A stretch of 64,000 bases of DNA from Halopseudomonas phragmitis (GCF_002056295.1 NZ_CP020100.1:1883501-1947500), one strand, 5' to 3'; shown: positions 26,584-37,782, counted from the first letter of the stretch. A program made the numbers and translations. Notes: a model not told the origin generated them from the letters alone.

Positions 26584-27381
26584 TTAGCGCCCAAGCACCT
26601 CAATAGCCGTGGCCACGTTCTGTTCTAGATGGTGCGGATTGATGGTGCCGATGATGGCGCTACCGACTGCCGGGTGGGCGAACACCAGTTCCAGGCCCTT
26701 GGCGACCGGGTCTTCACCGTGCAGGCAAAGATGACCGCTGGCCAAAGCTTTCTTGATCAGGATGCCCTTGTTGTGTGACAGGGCGAAGTCGAGTACCGGA
26801 CGCTCGGCCTGTTCGTTGAGGTTGTAGGTGACCATGGCGCAGTCGCCTTGTTCCAAGGCGCGGATGCCACCCTCAACGGTTTTTCCAGAGAAGCCATAGG
26901 CGCGGATCAAACCCTCGCGCTTGAGCTGGGCCAACGTCGGATAGACCTGATCATCCAGCACAGTCTGATCATCTCCATTGGAATGCACCAGTACCAGGTC
27001 CAGGTAATCGGTTTCAAGTCGTTGCAGCGAGCGCTCGACTGAGAAACGGGTGTGCCGGGCGGAAAAGTCGAAGGCCGAGTGGCCGTTCTCGAATTCTTCG
27101 CCAACCTTGGTGCAGATCACCCAGTGTTGGCGCTGGCCACGCAAGAGAGGCCCCAGACGCTGCTCGCTGATGCCGTAGGCCGGGGCGGTATCGAGCAGAT
27201 TGATACCCAGATCGCGAGCCAGATCCAGCAGGGCGCTGGCTTGCCGGTCATCTGGCAGCTCAAAGCCGTTGGGATACTTGACTCCCTGGTTGCGGCCCAG
27301 CTTGACGGTGCCGAGCCCAAGCGGGGAGACCTGCAGCCCGGTGCTGCCCAACGGTCTGTGGAATGCACTCAGGCTGTTCAT
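26584..27381 (-). CDS. Aldo/keto reductase
   Basis: The 265-residue protein is an NADPH-dependent aldo/keto reductase with the TIM-barrel pattern: D-x-A-x-x-Y in LLDTAPAYGISEQRLG (catalytic Asp and Tyr), K in VICTKVGEE, and H in LDLVLVHSNGDD. The C-terminal NADP-binding region is SAIIGTINPHHLEQN. The ATG at 27381 follows GGGAGAG and overlaps the stop of the FAD oxidoreductase by four bases, so they are co-translated. The pair occurs together near waaA in P. aeruginosa (PA4991-PA4992). Substrate unknown. Confidence 0.85.
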   Translation of the reverse strand: MNSLSAFHRPLGSTGLQVSPLGLGTVKLGRNQGVKYPNGFELPDDRQASALLDLARDLGINLLDTAPAYGISEQRLGPLLRGQRQHWVICTKVGEEFENGHSAFDFSARHTRFSVERSLQRLETDYLDLVLVHSNGDDQTVLDDQVYPTLAQLKREGLIRAYGFSGKTVEGGIRALEQGDCAMVTYNLNEQAERPVLDFALSHNKGILIKKALASGHLCLHGEDPVAKGLELVFAHPAVGSAIIGTINPHHLEQNVATAIEVLGR

Positions 27382-28553
27382 CGAAAGCAACTCTCCCAGG
27401 CAGGTGCGGCGACGCTGGGGGGCGTCAATTCATGTTGGCTGACGCTGGCCTGCGGGGTAATTGCCTGGCGCGCCAACTGTTCTATAACCAGATCGCTGAG
27501 GTTGGGCGCCAGAGCCAGCTTGGTTGGCCAGCCGATCAGCGCGTTGCCGATGGCTTGCACGTAGGCGCTGTCCGGGCGCACCAAGCCGCTCTGGGCGGGC
27601 TCGGCGCGATTGACCTCCAGGGTGGCCCATTGGCAGGCACTGAGATCGACCCAGGGTAGCAGCTCCGTGAGCTCGTTTCGGGCCTTGGTGATCAGGTTAT
27701 CGGCACTCTGACCAACCCCTTGTTCGGCTAGTTCACCGCCCAGATACCAGCACCATTGTCCGTCGCTACAGGGGTGGGTTGTGATGGTCAGGCGTGGTTT
27801 TGGGCTGTTGCCCAGGCAGTGGGCATAGAGCGCCGGCAGGGCCGGGCCCTTGACCAGTACCATCTGCAGGGGGCGGCGTTGCATGCGCGGTTCTGATACA
27901 CCCCAGTCGCTCAGCAGCGCCTCATTGCCCTCGCCAGCAGTCAATACATAACGCTGGGCCCGGATTTTGCCACCTTGCACCTGCACGCTACTGATTTCGC
28001 CGTTGGCGCCGCGCTCGATCTGCGCGTGGCTGTCGGCGATCAGGCTGCCGGCACCCAGTTCGGCCAGTTGCTGGAGGACGCTGGGCACATCCAGCACCAG
28101 TTCATCCAGGCGGTAGACCTTGCCCTTGAACGCCCGGTTGGCGAATGCCGCAGGGAGCTGCTCACCTTTGACAGCTTCGACCCGGCCACGCAGGGCCTTG
28201 CTGGCGAAAAATCCGGCCAGATTGCTGATCAGGCTGCCCGGTGACCACAGGTAGTGATGCTGCGACAGCAGGCGGGCACCACGCAGATCCAGTTCGCCCT
28301 GCCCCTGCAGACAGGCACGCCAGCGCGCGGGCATGCCGGAAATGGCTTCGGCTGCGGTGGTCAGGCTACCGTGCAGGGCATATTTGGTGCCGCCATGGAT
28401 GATGCCTTGGGACTTGACGCTTTGGCCACCACCTAGTGCGCCGTGTTCGATCAGCAGGGTCTGAAAGCCCTGCTGGCGCAGGCGAGCGTTCAGCCAGAGG
28501 CCGGCGATGCCACCGCCGAGGATGCAGATGTCGGTTTCCAGCGTGGTGCTCAT
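27378..28553 (-). CDS. FAD-dependent oxidoreductase (DAO/glycerol-3-phosphate dehydrogenase-like)
   Basis: The 391-residue protein starts with a dinucleotide-binding fold, ETDICILGGGIAGLWLNARL (GxGxxG), then the GGGQSVKSQGIIHGG stretch typical of DAO-fold oxidoreductases of the GlpD/LhgO type. A longer frame extends to 28619, but the ATG at 28553 follows GGAG and directly precedes the FAD fold. It heads a three-gene minus-strand set with the aldo/keto reductase and the PA4993-like gene, and is divergent from waaA. Substrate unknown. Confidence 0.82.
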   Translation of the reverse strand: MSTTLETDICILGGGIAGLWLNARLRQQGFQTLLIEHGALGGGQSVKSQGIIHGGTKYALHGSLTTAAEAISGMPARWRACLQGQGELDLRGARLLSQHHYLWSPGSLISNLAGFFASKALRGRVEAVKGEQLPAAFANRAFKGKVYRLDELVLDVPSVLQQLAELGAGSLIADSHAQIERGANGEISSVQVQGGKIRAQRYVLTAGEGNEALLSDWGVSEPRMQRRPLQMVLVKGPALPALYAHCLGNSPKPRLTITTHPCSDGQWCWYLGGELAEQGVGQSADNLITKARNELTELLPWVDLSACQWATLEVNRAEPAQSGLVRPDSAYVQAIGNALIGWPTKLALAPNLSDLVIEQLARQAITPQASVSQHELTPPSVAAPAWESCFR

Positions 28554-28566
28554 GGGCTCCAGGTTC

Positions 28567-28594
28567 TTTAACAGCAAAAGAGGGAGCCTAGTAT
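28567..28594 (+). promoter_or_regulatory. Candidate sigma70 promoter of waaA
   Basis: TTTAAC (28567-28572) and TAGTAT (28589-28594), 16 bases apart, partly fit -35 and -10. They lie in the 104-base gap between the divergent FAD oxidoreductase and waaA. Weak match; reported only as a candidate. Confidence 0.3.
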
Positions 28595-28657
28595 AGACAG
28601 GGACAGCTGCCGAGGTCACATCTGCTACTCTATGCCGCAGTTTTCAGGAGTTCATCC

Positions 28658-29932
28658 ATGCCGCGTTTGCTCTATAGCCTGATTTTTACTCTATGCCTGC
28701 CCCTGGTTGTGTTGCGCCTGTTGTATCGTGCCTGGCGGGCGCCGGCCTATGCCCGGCGTTGGTCGGAGCGTTTTGCCCTAGGGGGTGATGTGCGTTCGGG
28801 TGGTATCTGGGTGCATGCGGTTTCGGTGGGTGAGTCGATCGCCGCTGCGCCCATGGTCCGTGCACTGCTGGAACGCTATCCGCAGTTACCGGTCACCGTG
28901 ACCTGCATGACGCCGACCGGCTCGGAGCAGATTCGCAAGCTGTTCGGTGGCCGGGTCGGTCATGCCTACCTGCCCTACGATTTGCCCTGGCTGCAGCGCC
29001 GGTTGATCCGCCGCTTGCAGCCACAGGTGGCGATCATCATGGAGACCGAGTTGTGGCCCAATCTGGTGGCTGAGTGCAAGCGTGCCAGGGTGCCGGTGGT
29101 GCTGGCCAATGCGCGCTTGTCTGAACGCTCGGCCCGTGGCTATGCCCGGGTGAGTGCCTTGGTACAGCCGATGTTTGCAGCGTTGGACTGGGTTGCCGTG
29201 CAAACGCATGCCGAGGCAGCGCGTTTTCGTGAGCTGGGGGTGCCGGAGGCTGCCATGACGGTGACCGGCAGTATCAAGTTCGACCTGGAGCCGACACCCG
29301 AAACGCTGGCCCAGGCAGCCGAGTTGCGGGGGCAATGGGGCTTGCGCCCGGTCTGGATAGCCGCCAGTACCCATGCCGGGGAAGACGAGCAGGTGCTGGT
29401 CGCTCATCGTCAAGTGCTGGTGGCTCAGCCTGATGCCTTGCTGGTGCTGGTGCCCAGGCATCCCGAACGCTTCGACAATGTCGCCAGGCTGGCTCAGGAC
29501 GCAGGTTTCAGTGTGGTACGGCGCAGTGAACAACGCGTGCCTGCGGCCACCGATCAGGTGTTTCTCGGTGACAGTATGGGCGAGCTGATGATGTTCTACG
29601 GTTGTGCCGATATCGCTTTTGTAGGTGGGTCGTTGGTCGCTACCGGCGGGCACAATTATCTGGAGCCCGCGGCTCTGGGGCTGCCAATTCTGTCTGGACC
29701 GCATCGGTTCAACTTCACCGAAATCAGCGAGCTGCTCGAAGGTGCTGGTGCGCTGGTTGAGATCGATGGGGCCGATGCCCTGGCTGGGCAGGTGGTGCTG
29801 TGGCTTGAGCAGCCGGATCGGGCTCGCAGCGCGGGTGCTGCCGGTCAGGCTGTGGTGCAGGCCAATCAGGGGGCGCTGCAACGTTTGCTCGAAGGGGTGG
29901 GGAGGTTTGTTGCCGGAGCGCCGAAGGACTGA
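28658..29932 (+). CDS. waaA: Kdo transferase
   Basis: WaaA transfers Kdo from CMP-Kdo to lipid IVA at the inner membrane, the first step of core assembly. The 424-residue protein has an N-terminal membrane anchor (residues 3-25), the GIWVHAVSVGESIAAAPMVR motif with the catalytic Glu, METELWPNL near residue 128, and a C-terminal donor domain with GGSLVATGGHNYLEPAALG. AGGAG lies before the ATG. It is convergent with tolC. Confidence 0.95.
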   Translation: MPRLLYSLIFTLCLPLVVLRLLYRAWRAPAYARRWSERFALGGDVRSGGIWVHAVSVGESIAAAPMVRALLERYPQLPVTVTCMTPTGSEQIRKLFGGRVGHAYLPYDLPWLQRRLIRRLQPQVAIIMETELWPNLVAECKRARVPVVLANARLSERSARGYARVSALVQPMFAALDWVAVQTHAEAARFRELGVPEAAMTVTGSIKFDLEPTPETLAQAAELRGQWGLRPVWIAASTHAGEDEQVLVAHRQVLVAQPDALLVLVPRHPERFDNVARLAQDAGFSVVRRSEQRVPAATDQVFLGDSMGELMMFYGCADIAFVGGSLVATGGHNYLEPAALGLPILSGPHRFNFTEISELLEGAGALVEIDGADALAGQVVLWLEQPDRARSAGAAGQAVVQANQGALQRLLEGVGRFVAGAPKD

Positions 29933-29942
29933 GGGCGCTTGA

Positions 29943-29975
29943 GCCTGTTGCGCGGCCCGCGGCCGCGCAACAGGC
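29943..29975. terminator. Bidirectional hairpin between waaA and tolC
   Basis: GCCTGTTGCGCGGCC (29943-29957) and GGCCGCGCAACAGGC (29961-29975) form a perfect 15-bp stem with a three-base loop, exactly between the convergent stops of waaA and tolC. No T-run on either side, but the stem strength and position suit a two-way terminator or 3'-end stabiliser. Confidence 0.75.
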
Positions 29976-29980
29976 CCTGG

Positions 29981-31405
29981 TCAGAACGAAGTACGCATCC
30001 GCCGTTCTTCTTCGCTGGCCGGTGGCTGGCGGCCGATCGACATGCGCTGGGCTTCCTCTTCGGTGAACGGAGGAATGAAGTCGCGATCCGGGTCGTAATC
30101 CGGGTTCAGCCACTGCGACAGATCCTGCAGATCCTGCGGGCTCAGAGTGCCAGCCGCCTGCTTGAGGCTCAGGTTGTCGATGATGTAGCCGTAACGCACG
30201 GTGTTGTAATCGCGGACCGCGCGGTACAGGTTGCGTTGGGCTTCCAGTACATCAACCACGTTGCGGGTGCCGACTTCGTAACCGGTCTGGGTTGCGTCCA
30301 GGGCGGCTTGGGCGGAGATGATGGCCTGACGCCGAGCATCGACTTCCTCGACGCTCGAGGTAACGGTGCGGTACAGGTTACGGGTACTTTCCACCACGCG
30401 GCGCAGCTGGGCTTCGCTGAGCTGCTCGGCCTGGGTCAGGCGGTAGGTCGACTCGCGTACCCGGGAGCTGGTGCCGCCGCCAGTGTACAGTGGCAGGGTC
30501 AGCTCAACGCCGAAGGTAGTCAGTTCGGTGTCGCGGCTGCCGGTGCCCAAATTGGTGCCGCCATGGGTGTTGTTGTAGCGTACAAAGGCGTCCACGGATG
30601 GGGCGTGACCGGCCTTGCTGCTGCGCAGTGATTCCGATGCCGTATCGACCGACAGGCGCACGGCCTGCAGCCCCAGGTTCTGTTGCGCGGCGGTATCGAC
30701 CCACTGTTGCAGATTGTCTGGCGTTGGCGGCAGGACCGGCAAGTCGTGGCTGATGCCATACAGTTTCTCATAGTCCCGGTTGGTCAGTCGGGTCAGTGCC
30801 TGATAGCTTACATCCAGGTTGGTCTGTGCGGTCAGCCGGGCGGCGCGAGCGCTGTCATAGCCAGCTTGGGCCTCAAGTACATCGGTACGGGCCGAGAGGC
30901 CGACTTCAAAACGTTCGCGAGCCTGCTCCATTTGCCGTTCGAAGGCCTGTTCCTCGGCGCGGGCAGTGGCCAGGTTGTCGCTGGCCTGCAGAACGCTGAA
31001 GTAGGCCTGCGCCACTTCCAGAATCAGAGCCTGCTGCGTTGCGGAAAACTCGACCTCGGCCTGTTGGCTGAGGAACTTGGCGGCCTGATAGTCGAACCAG
31101 CGGTCAGCACGGAACAGCGGCTGGGTCAGGCTGGCCTGATAGTAATGAGTGGAGTAACTGTCGGTTCCCATGCCATCGATATCAACCCGTTCACGGGCGG
31201 CGCCACCACCCAGGCCAATGCTGGGCAATAGCAATGAGCGTGCCTGGGGCAGGGCTTCCTGGCGGGCCAGGGCGTCTGCCTGAGCGGCAGCCAGATCGGC
31301 ACTGTTTTCCAGTGCTTCCTGATAAACGGTCAGCAGGTTGGTGTTGGCCAGTGCAGCGGAGGACAGGCCGGCAAGCATCAATGCCAGAGAGATCGGTCGC
31401 AACAT
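29981..31405 (-). CDS. tolC: TolC family outer membrane protein
   Basis: TolC-type proteins form trimeric outer-membrane/periplasmic tunnels for efflux pumps and type I secretion. The 474-residue product has a signal peptide MLRPISLALMLAGLSSAALA, two OEP repeats of beta strands and long coiled helices (for example LILEVAQAYFSVLQASDNLA near residue 120 and VEEVDARRQAIISAQAALDA near 330), and a flexible Pro/Glu-rich tail. A longer frame goes to 31549; GAAGGA eight bases before the ATG at 31405 and the signal peptide fix the start. The thiC-side position matches PA4974 and E. coli tolC next to nudF. Confidence 0.92.
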   Translation of the reverse strand: MLRPISLALMLAGLSSAALANTNLLTVYQEALENSADLAAAQADALARQEALPQARSLLLPSIGLGGGAARERVDIDGMGTDSYSTHYYQASLTQPLFRADRWFDYQAAKFLSQQAEVEFSATQQALILEVAQAYFSVLQASDNLATARAEEQAFERQMEQARERFEVGLSARTDVLEAQAGYDSARAARLTAQTNLDVSYQALTRLTNRDYEKLYGISHDLPVLPPTPDNLQQWVDTAAQQNLGLQAVRLSVDTASESLRSSKAGHAPSVDAFVRYNNTHGGTNLGTGSRDTELTTFGVELTLPLYTGGGTSSRVRESTYRLTQAEQLSEAQLRRVVESTRNLYRTVTSSVEEVDARRQAIISAQAALDATQTGYEVGTRNVVDVLEAQRNLYRAVRDYNTVRYGYIIDNLSLKQAAGTLSPQDLQDLSQWLNPDYDPDRDFIPPFTEEEAQRMSIGRQPPASEEERRMRTSF

Positions 31406-31598
31406 GCAGAATTCCTTCGCATGGATGGATAATCCGTCAAGGCTAAAGAGCTGGCACTTGGCGGTCAAGCAGCATAGGGGGCGGGCAGGGAACAAAGTGT
31501 TGCCAAGAAGCCCTAAAAGCTGTTTTCCCCTGAGCTTCATAAGCTTCAATGACCGGCGGCGGTGGCGTGCTGCACCGGATTAGGCTAGGCTTTGCACT
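31406..31598. other. Divergent promoter region of tolC and the thiC leader
   Basis: This gene-free stretch, together with the riboswitch leader, separates tolC from thiC (358 bases in all). It should hold promoters in both directions. I see no convincing -35/-10 pair; TAGGCT near 31581-31590 is a possible -10 for the thiC leader. The rest shows nothing further that I recognise. Confidence 0.5.
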
Positions 31599-33680
<2,082 letters not shown>

Positions 33681-33753
33681 GGCTTGCGGTAGCCCCCCTG
33701 GGTGTGCGAGCTTTGAGTCAAAGCATTTAGCTTGATCCTTGGGGGTTACAACT

Positions 33754-34368
33754 TTGTCATTTACGCGCGCCGACGTAGACATCATCCGCCGTGAGCCCGG
33801 TTTCAGTGGCTTTTACCGGCTGGATATCCTCACCCTGCGCCACCGGCTGTTTGCCGGCGGCTGGGGGCCGGAGCTGCGTCGCGAACTCTTTGTGCGGCCG
33901 GATGCAGTCTGTGTTCTGCCCTATGACCCCTGGCAGGACACGGTAGTACTGCAGGAGCAGATGCGCGTGGGAGCCGTCGACAAGAGCAACAACCCCTGGA
34001 TGATCGAGGTGGTAGCCGGCCTGATCGAGCCGGGCGAGTCACCCGAGCAGGTGGCTCACCGCGAGGCTGATGAGGAAGCCGGGCTGACTCTGCTTGAGCT
34101 GATTCCCATTACCCGCTATTTCCCTTCGCCTGGTGGCAGTGATGAACGTGTGCACCTGTACTGCGCGCTGGTCGACAGTCGGGGGGCTGGCGGCCTCCAT
34201 GGTCTGGAACACGAAGGTGAGGATATTCGTGTCAGCGTCTGGCCTCGGGAGCAGGCGCTACTGGCGGTTGAGCAGGGCCGTATCGACAACGCTGCCAGCA
34301 TCATCGCCCTGCAATGGTTGGGTCTGCATGGCGAGCGCCTGCGCGCTGGCGCGGGAGCGCAGCCATGA
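33754..34368 (+). CDS. nudF: ADP-ribose pyrophosphatase (Nudix)
   Basis: This Nudix hydrolase splits ADP-ribose to AMP and ribose 5-phosphate. The 204-residue product carries the complete Nudix box, GLIEPGESPEQVAHREADEE followed by AGL, near residues 93-115. No ATG fits; the TTG at 33754 has GGGGGT (33741-33746) at good distance and yields SFTRADVDIIRREPGF, aligned with known starts, while the TTG at 33739 is also in frame. It begins a nudF-yqiB-cpdA set also found in E. coli. Confidence 0.9.
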   Translation: MSFTRADVDIIRREPGFSGFYRLDILTLRHRLFAGGWGPELRRELFVRPDAVCVLPYDPWQDTVVLQEQMRVGAVDKSNNPWMIEVVAGLIEPGESPEQVAHREADEEAGLTLLELIPITRYFPSPGGSDERVHLYCALVDSRGAGGLHGLEHEGEDIRVSVWPREQALLAVEQGRIDNAASIIALQWLGLHGERLRAGAGAQP

Positions 34369-34817
34369 GCTTCTTCAAATCCCGATATCGGGTCGATCTG
34401 AGTGATCTGCAGGCCGTGTGTGAGGCCAACTACTGGCGCTTGCTGCGGCTGATGCCTGCCATGGCAGATCAGGATGAGCGTCGCATCGCGGTGGATACCG
34501 GCGATGGTCAGTCCCAGGCGCTGGTTATGCGGGTACTGGAGCGTTGCCGCTACACCTCGACGCTGCAGTTGTTGCACGAGCGGGTGCACGAGTGGCTGGT
34601 ACCACCCAGTATGGAAGTACGGCTTTACCACGACGCTGGTATGGCCGAAGTGGTTGCGGCCTACAATCGTCGGCGTTTCCGCGGGGTTTATCCCTATCCC
34701 AACGAGCAAATGCTGCAGCCGGATGAAAAGTATCAGCTCAATCTGTTTCTGGGCGAGTGGCTTGGGCATTGCCAGCGTCATGGCCAAAGTGCCGTGCCAG
34801 TGGAATTGAGCCGATAA
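34365..34817 (+). CDS. yqiB: DUF1249 family protein YqiB
   Basis: The 150-residue protein belongs to the DUF1249 family (E. coli YqiB). It begins MSFFKSRYRVDLSDLQAVCE with YWRLLRLMP, and contains MEVRLYHDAGMAEVVAAYNR and YPNEQMLQPDEKYQLNLFLG, all conserved in the family. Biochemical role unknown. Its ATG overlaps the nudF stop by four bases; cpdA follows 104 bases later. The same gene order in E. coli suggests a link with nucleotide or cAMP turnover, but that is inference only. Confidence 0.88.
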   Translation: MSFFKSRYRVDLSDLQAVCEANYWRLLRLMPAMADQDERRIAVDTGDGQSQALVMRVLERCRYTSTLQLLHERVHEWLVPPSMEVRLYHDAGMAEVVAAYNRRRFRGVYPYPNEQMLQPDEKYQLNLFLGEWLGHCQRHGQSAVPVELSR

Positions 34818-34921
34818 ACTGAGCTGTGGTTTTTCAGCGGCTCCCTGTGAACCAATCGCTGGATTAGTCCGCTGGCTCTTGCCATCATAATGGCTACACA
34901 AGGATAAGGAACAGGCCTGCG

Positions 34922-35731
34922 ATGTCGACTGCGGTAACCGATACCGACCCTATCTGCTTGGTTCAGCTTACGGACAGCCACCTCTATGCCGGAGCGGATC
35001 AGGCATTGTTGGGCATGGATACCTACGCCAGCCTGCAGGCGGTCATCGATCAGGTATTGGTCGAGCAACCCAGAATCGATCATGTACTGGCGACCGGGGA
35101 TATTACCCAGGATGGTTCACTGGGCGCATACGAACGTTTCATCGAGGCATCCAGTCGTCTGCCGGTGCCGTGCAGTTGGATTGCCGGCAATCACGACGAC
35201 GCCGAACTGATGGCGGAGCTGGGGCAGGCCCATGGGCTCAATCAGACCTGTCTGGATCTCGGCAATTGGCGTATCGTGATGCTGGACTCGAGTATTCCTG
35301 GCGCCGTGCCGGGACATCTGGCCGATACCCAGCTTGCCCTGCTCGAGCAGGCCCTGAGCGAGGCTGGTGAGCGCCATGTCATGGTCTGTCTACATCATCA
35401 CCCGGTGTCGATCGGGTGTGAATGGATGGAGTCCATCGGCCTGCTCAATCCCGAGCCTTTTTGGCAGCGACTGGATGCCTGTGCGCAGGTGCGAGCGGTG
35501 CTTTGGGGGCACGTGCACCAGTCTTTTGACCAGCAACGTGGAGCCGTGCGGTTGTTGGCTACGCCCTCGACCTGCGTGCAGTTCGCCGTCGCCAGCCAGG
35601 ATTTTGCCACTGATACCCTGGCGCCTGGCTATCGCTGGTTGCGCCTGTACCCCGATGGGCGAATCGAAACCGCTGTAGAGCGGCTCGCGCCAGGGCGTTT
35701 CCTGCCTGATCCGGGTGCGACCGGGTATTAG
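34922..35731 (+). CDS. cpdA: 3',5'-cyclic-AMP phosphodiesterase
   Basis: CpdA hydrolyses cAMP and so limits Crp/Vfr signalling. The 269-residue calcineurin-like metallophosphoesterase shows the metal motifs in order: QLTDSHLY (D-x-H), LATGDIT (GD), WIAGNHDD (GNHD), CLHHHPVS and LWGHVHQSF (GHxH). AAGGA precedes the ATG. In E. coli yqiA lies between cpdA and parE; here only a 155-base gap with repeats follows. Confidence 0.93.
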   Translation: MSTAVTDTDPICLVQLTDSHLYAGADQALLGMDTYASLQAVIDQVLVEQPRIDHVLATGDITQDGSLGAYERFIEASSRLPVPCSWIAGNHDDAELMAELGQAHGLNQTCLDLGNWRIVMLDSSIPGAVPGHLADTQLALLEQALSEAGERHVMVCLHHHPVSIGCEWMESIGLLNPEPFWQRLDACAQVRAVLWGHVHQSFDQQRGAVRLLATPSTCVQFAVASQDFATDTLAPGYRWLRLYPDGRIETAVERLAPGRFLPDPGATGY

Positions 35732-35753
35732 ATGGAATGCTGAAAACAGGGGG

Positions 35754-35771
35754 GCGACGGGTGCTCGTCGC
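35754..35771 (+). terminator. Small stem-loop after cpdA
   Basis: GCGACG (35754-35759) pairs with CGTCGC (35766-35771) around six bases, 22 bases after the cpdA stop. The stem is short and has no T-run; weak candidate for a terminator. Confidence 0.25.
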
Positions 35772-35825
35772 TTACTCACCTGTAAACACCCTCTGAGGCT
35801 TCAAGCGGAGCTCTTCAAGCGGTAA

Positions 35826-35869
35826 GCTGCTTGCCAGTCAGAGTCACGCTGCTTGCCAGTAAGAATCAA
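35826..35869 (+). repeat. Two 22-bp tandem repeats in the parE leader
   Basis: Two copies of a 22-base unit (35826-35847 and 35848-35869) share GCTGCTTGCCAGT exactly and differ at three later bases. Just upstream the nonamer TTCAAGCGG occurs twice about 14 bases apart. The repeats end 17 bases before the parE start. Confidence 0.7.
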
Positions 35870-35886
35870 GGATAACCAGACAAGTT

Positions 35887-37782
35887 ATGTCTCAATCGAC
35901 CTACAATGCCGATGCCCTGGAAGTGCTCAGCGGCCTGGACCCGGTGCGTCGGCGCCCGGGTATGTATACCGACACCACCCGACCCAACCATTTGGCCCAG
36001 GAAGTTATCGATAACAGTGTCGACGAAGCGCTGGCCGGGCATGCCCGTAGCATCAGCGTGGTCCTGCATGAGGACAACGCCCTGGAAGTAAGCGATGACG
36101 GGCGCGGCATGCCAGTTGATATCCACCCTGAGGAAGGGGTTTCCGGGGTCGAGCTGATTCTGACCCGACTGCATGCCGGCGGCAAGTTCTCGAACAAGAA
36201 CTACCAGTTCTCCGGTGGTCTGCACGGGGTAGGGATTTCGGTGGTCAATGCCCTGTCGCTGCGGGTCGAGGTCCGTGTGCGGCGTGATAGCAGTGAATAC
36301 GCCATGAGTTTCGAACATGGCGAAAAGGTAAGCGAGTTGCAGGTGGTGGGCAGTGTCGGTAAGCGCAATACCGGTACCACCGTCAAATTCTGGCCAGATG
36401 CCCGATATTTCGATTCGGCCAAGTTCAGCATCAGCCGGCTCAAGCACCTGCTCAAGGCCAAGGCAGTGTTGTGTCCGGGTCTGAAAGTCGATTTCCATGA
36501 TCGCCAGAACGGCGAACAGGTCAGTTGGTATTACGAGGATGGGCTGCGCGACTACCTGGTGGATGCCTGCAGTGAGTGGCCTAAGCTGCCAGAAGAGCCT
36601 TTCACCGGCGTTTTTGCTGCCCGTCAGGAGGCGGTCGACTGGGCGGTGCTGTGGCTGCCCGAGGGCGGCGAGCTGATTCAGGAAAGTTACGTCAACCTGA
36701 TTCCCACAGCTCAGGGTGGCACCCATGTCAACGGCTTACGGGCCGGTTTGCTGGAGGCCATCCGTGAATTCTGCGAGTTTCGCAATCTATTGCCACGTGG
36801 GGTCAAGCTTGCTCCTGAGGATGTCTGGGAGCGGGTCAGCTATGTGCTGTCGCTGAAAATGGCCGAGGCCCAGTTCTCCGGCCAGACCAAGGAGCGGCTG
36901 TCGTCGCGTGAGTCGGCGGCGTTCGTCTCCGGGGTGGTCAAGGACGCTTTCAGCCTGTGGCTCAATCAGCACGCCGACATCGGTCAGCAACTGGCGGAAA
37001 TGGCCATCAGTCATGCCAGCCGCCGGCTCAAGGCCGGCAAGAAGATTGAGCGCAAACGGATCACCCAGGGCCCGGCCCTGCCGGGCAAACTGGCCGACTG
37101 CGTGGGACAGGACAGCCGCCGCTCCGAACTGTTTCTGGTTGAAGGCGACTCGGCCGGTGGCAGCGCCAAGCAGGCGCGCGATAAGGAATTCCAGGCGGTG
37201 ATGCCGCTGCGCGGCAAGATCCTCAACACCTGGGAAGTGGATTCCGGGCAGGTACTGGGCTCCCAGGAAGTACACGACATTGCCGTGGCGATTGGCGTTG
37301 ACCCCGGCTCCAGCAATCTTGAGCAACTGCGCTACGGCAAGATTTGCATTCTGGCTGACGCCGACTCTGATGGCCTGCATATCGCCACCTTGCTGTGTGC
37401 GCTGTTCGTGCGTCACTTCCAGGCATTGGTCGAGGCCGGACATGTGTTTGTCGCCATGCCGCCGCTGTACCGTATCGACATCGGCAAGGATGTTTACTAT
37501 GCCCTGGACGATGCTGAAAAGCAGGGCGTGCTTGATCGCATCGAAGCCGAAGGCAAGCGTGGCAAGATCCAGGTCACCCGTTTCAAGGGGCTGGGCGAGA
37601 TGAACCCCATGCAACTGCGGGAAACCACCATGGCTCCGGATACCCGGCGACTGGTGCAACTGACCGTCGAGGATATGGCTGGAACCGAGGCGTTGATGGA
37701 CATGCTGCTGGCCAAGAAACGCTCTGGTGACCGTAAGATCTGGCTTGAGCAGAAGGGCAACCTGGCCGAGGCCTTGCTGTGA
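35887..37782 (+). CDS. parE: DNA topoisomerase IV subunit B
   Basis: ParE is the ATPase subunit of topoisomerase IV, which unlinks daughter chromosomes. The 631-residue protein has the GHKL ATPase domain (EVIDNSVDEALAGHA, DDGRGMPVD, GGLHGVGISVVNALS), a transducer domain, and the TOPRIM domain (LFLVEGDSAGGSAKQARD, ILADADSDGLHIATLL), then the C-terminal FKGLGEMNP region. Length is typical for Pseudomonas ParE. Its stop overlaps the GTG of the next gene. Confidence 0.96.
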   Translation: MSQSTYNADALEVLSGLDPVRRRPGMYTDTTRPNHLAQEVIDNSVDEALAGHARSISVVLHEDNALEVSDDGRGMPVDIHPEEGVSGVELILTRLHAGGKFSNKNYQFSGGLHGVGISVVNALSLRVEVRVRRDSSEYAMSFEHGEKVSELQVVGSVGKRNTGTTVKFWPDARYFDSAKFSISRLKHLLKAKAVLCPGLKVDFHDRQNGEQVSWYYEDGLRDYLVDACSEWPKLPEEPFTGVFAARQEAVDWAVLWLPEGGELIQESYVNLIPTAQGGTHVNGLRAGLLEAIREFCEFRNLLPRGVKLAPEDVWERVSYVLSLKMAEAQFSGQTKERLSSRESAAFVSGVVKDAFSLWLNQHADIGQQLAEMAISHASRRLKAGKKIERKRITQGPALPGKLADCVGQDSRRSELFLVEGDSAGGSAKQARDKEFQAVMPLRGKILNTWEVDSGQVLGSQEVHDIAVAIGVDPGSSNLEQLRYGKICILADADSDGLHIATLLCALFVRHFQALVEAGHVFVAMPPLYRIDIGKDVYYALDDAEKQGVLDRIEAEGKRGKIQVTRFKGLGEMNPMQLRETTMAPDTRRLVQLTVEDMAGTEALMDMLLAKKRSGDRKIWLEQKGNLAEALL

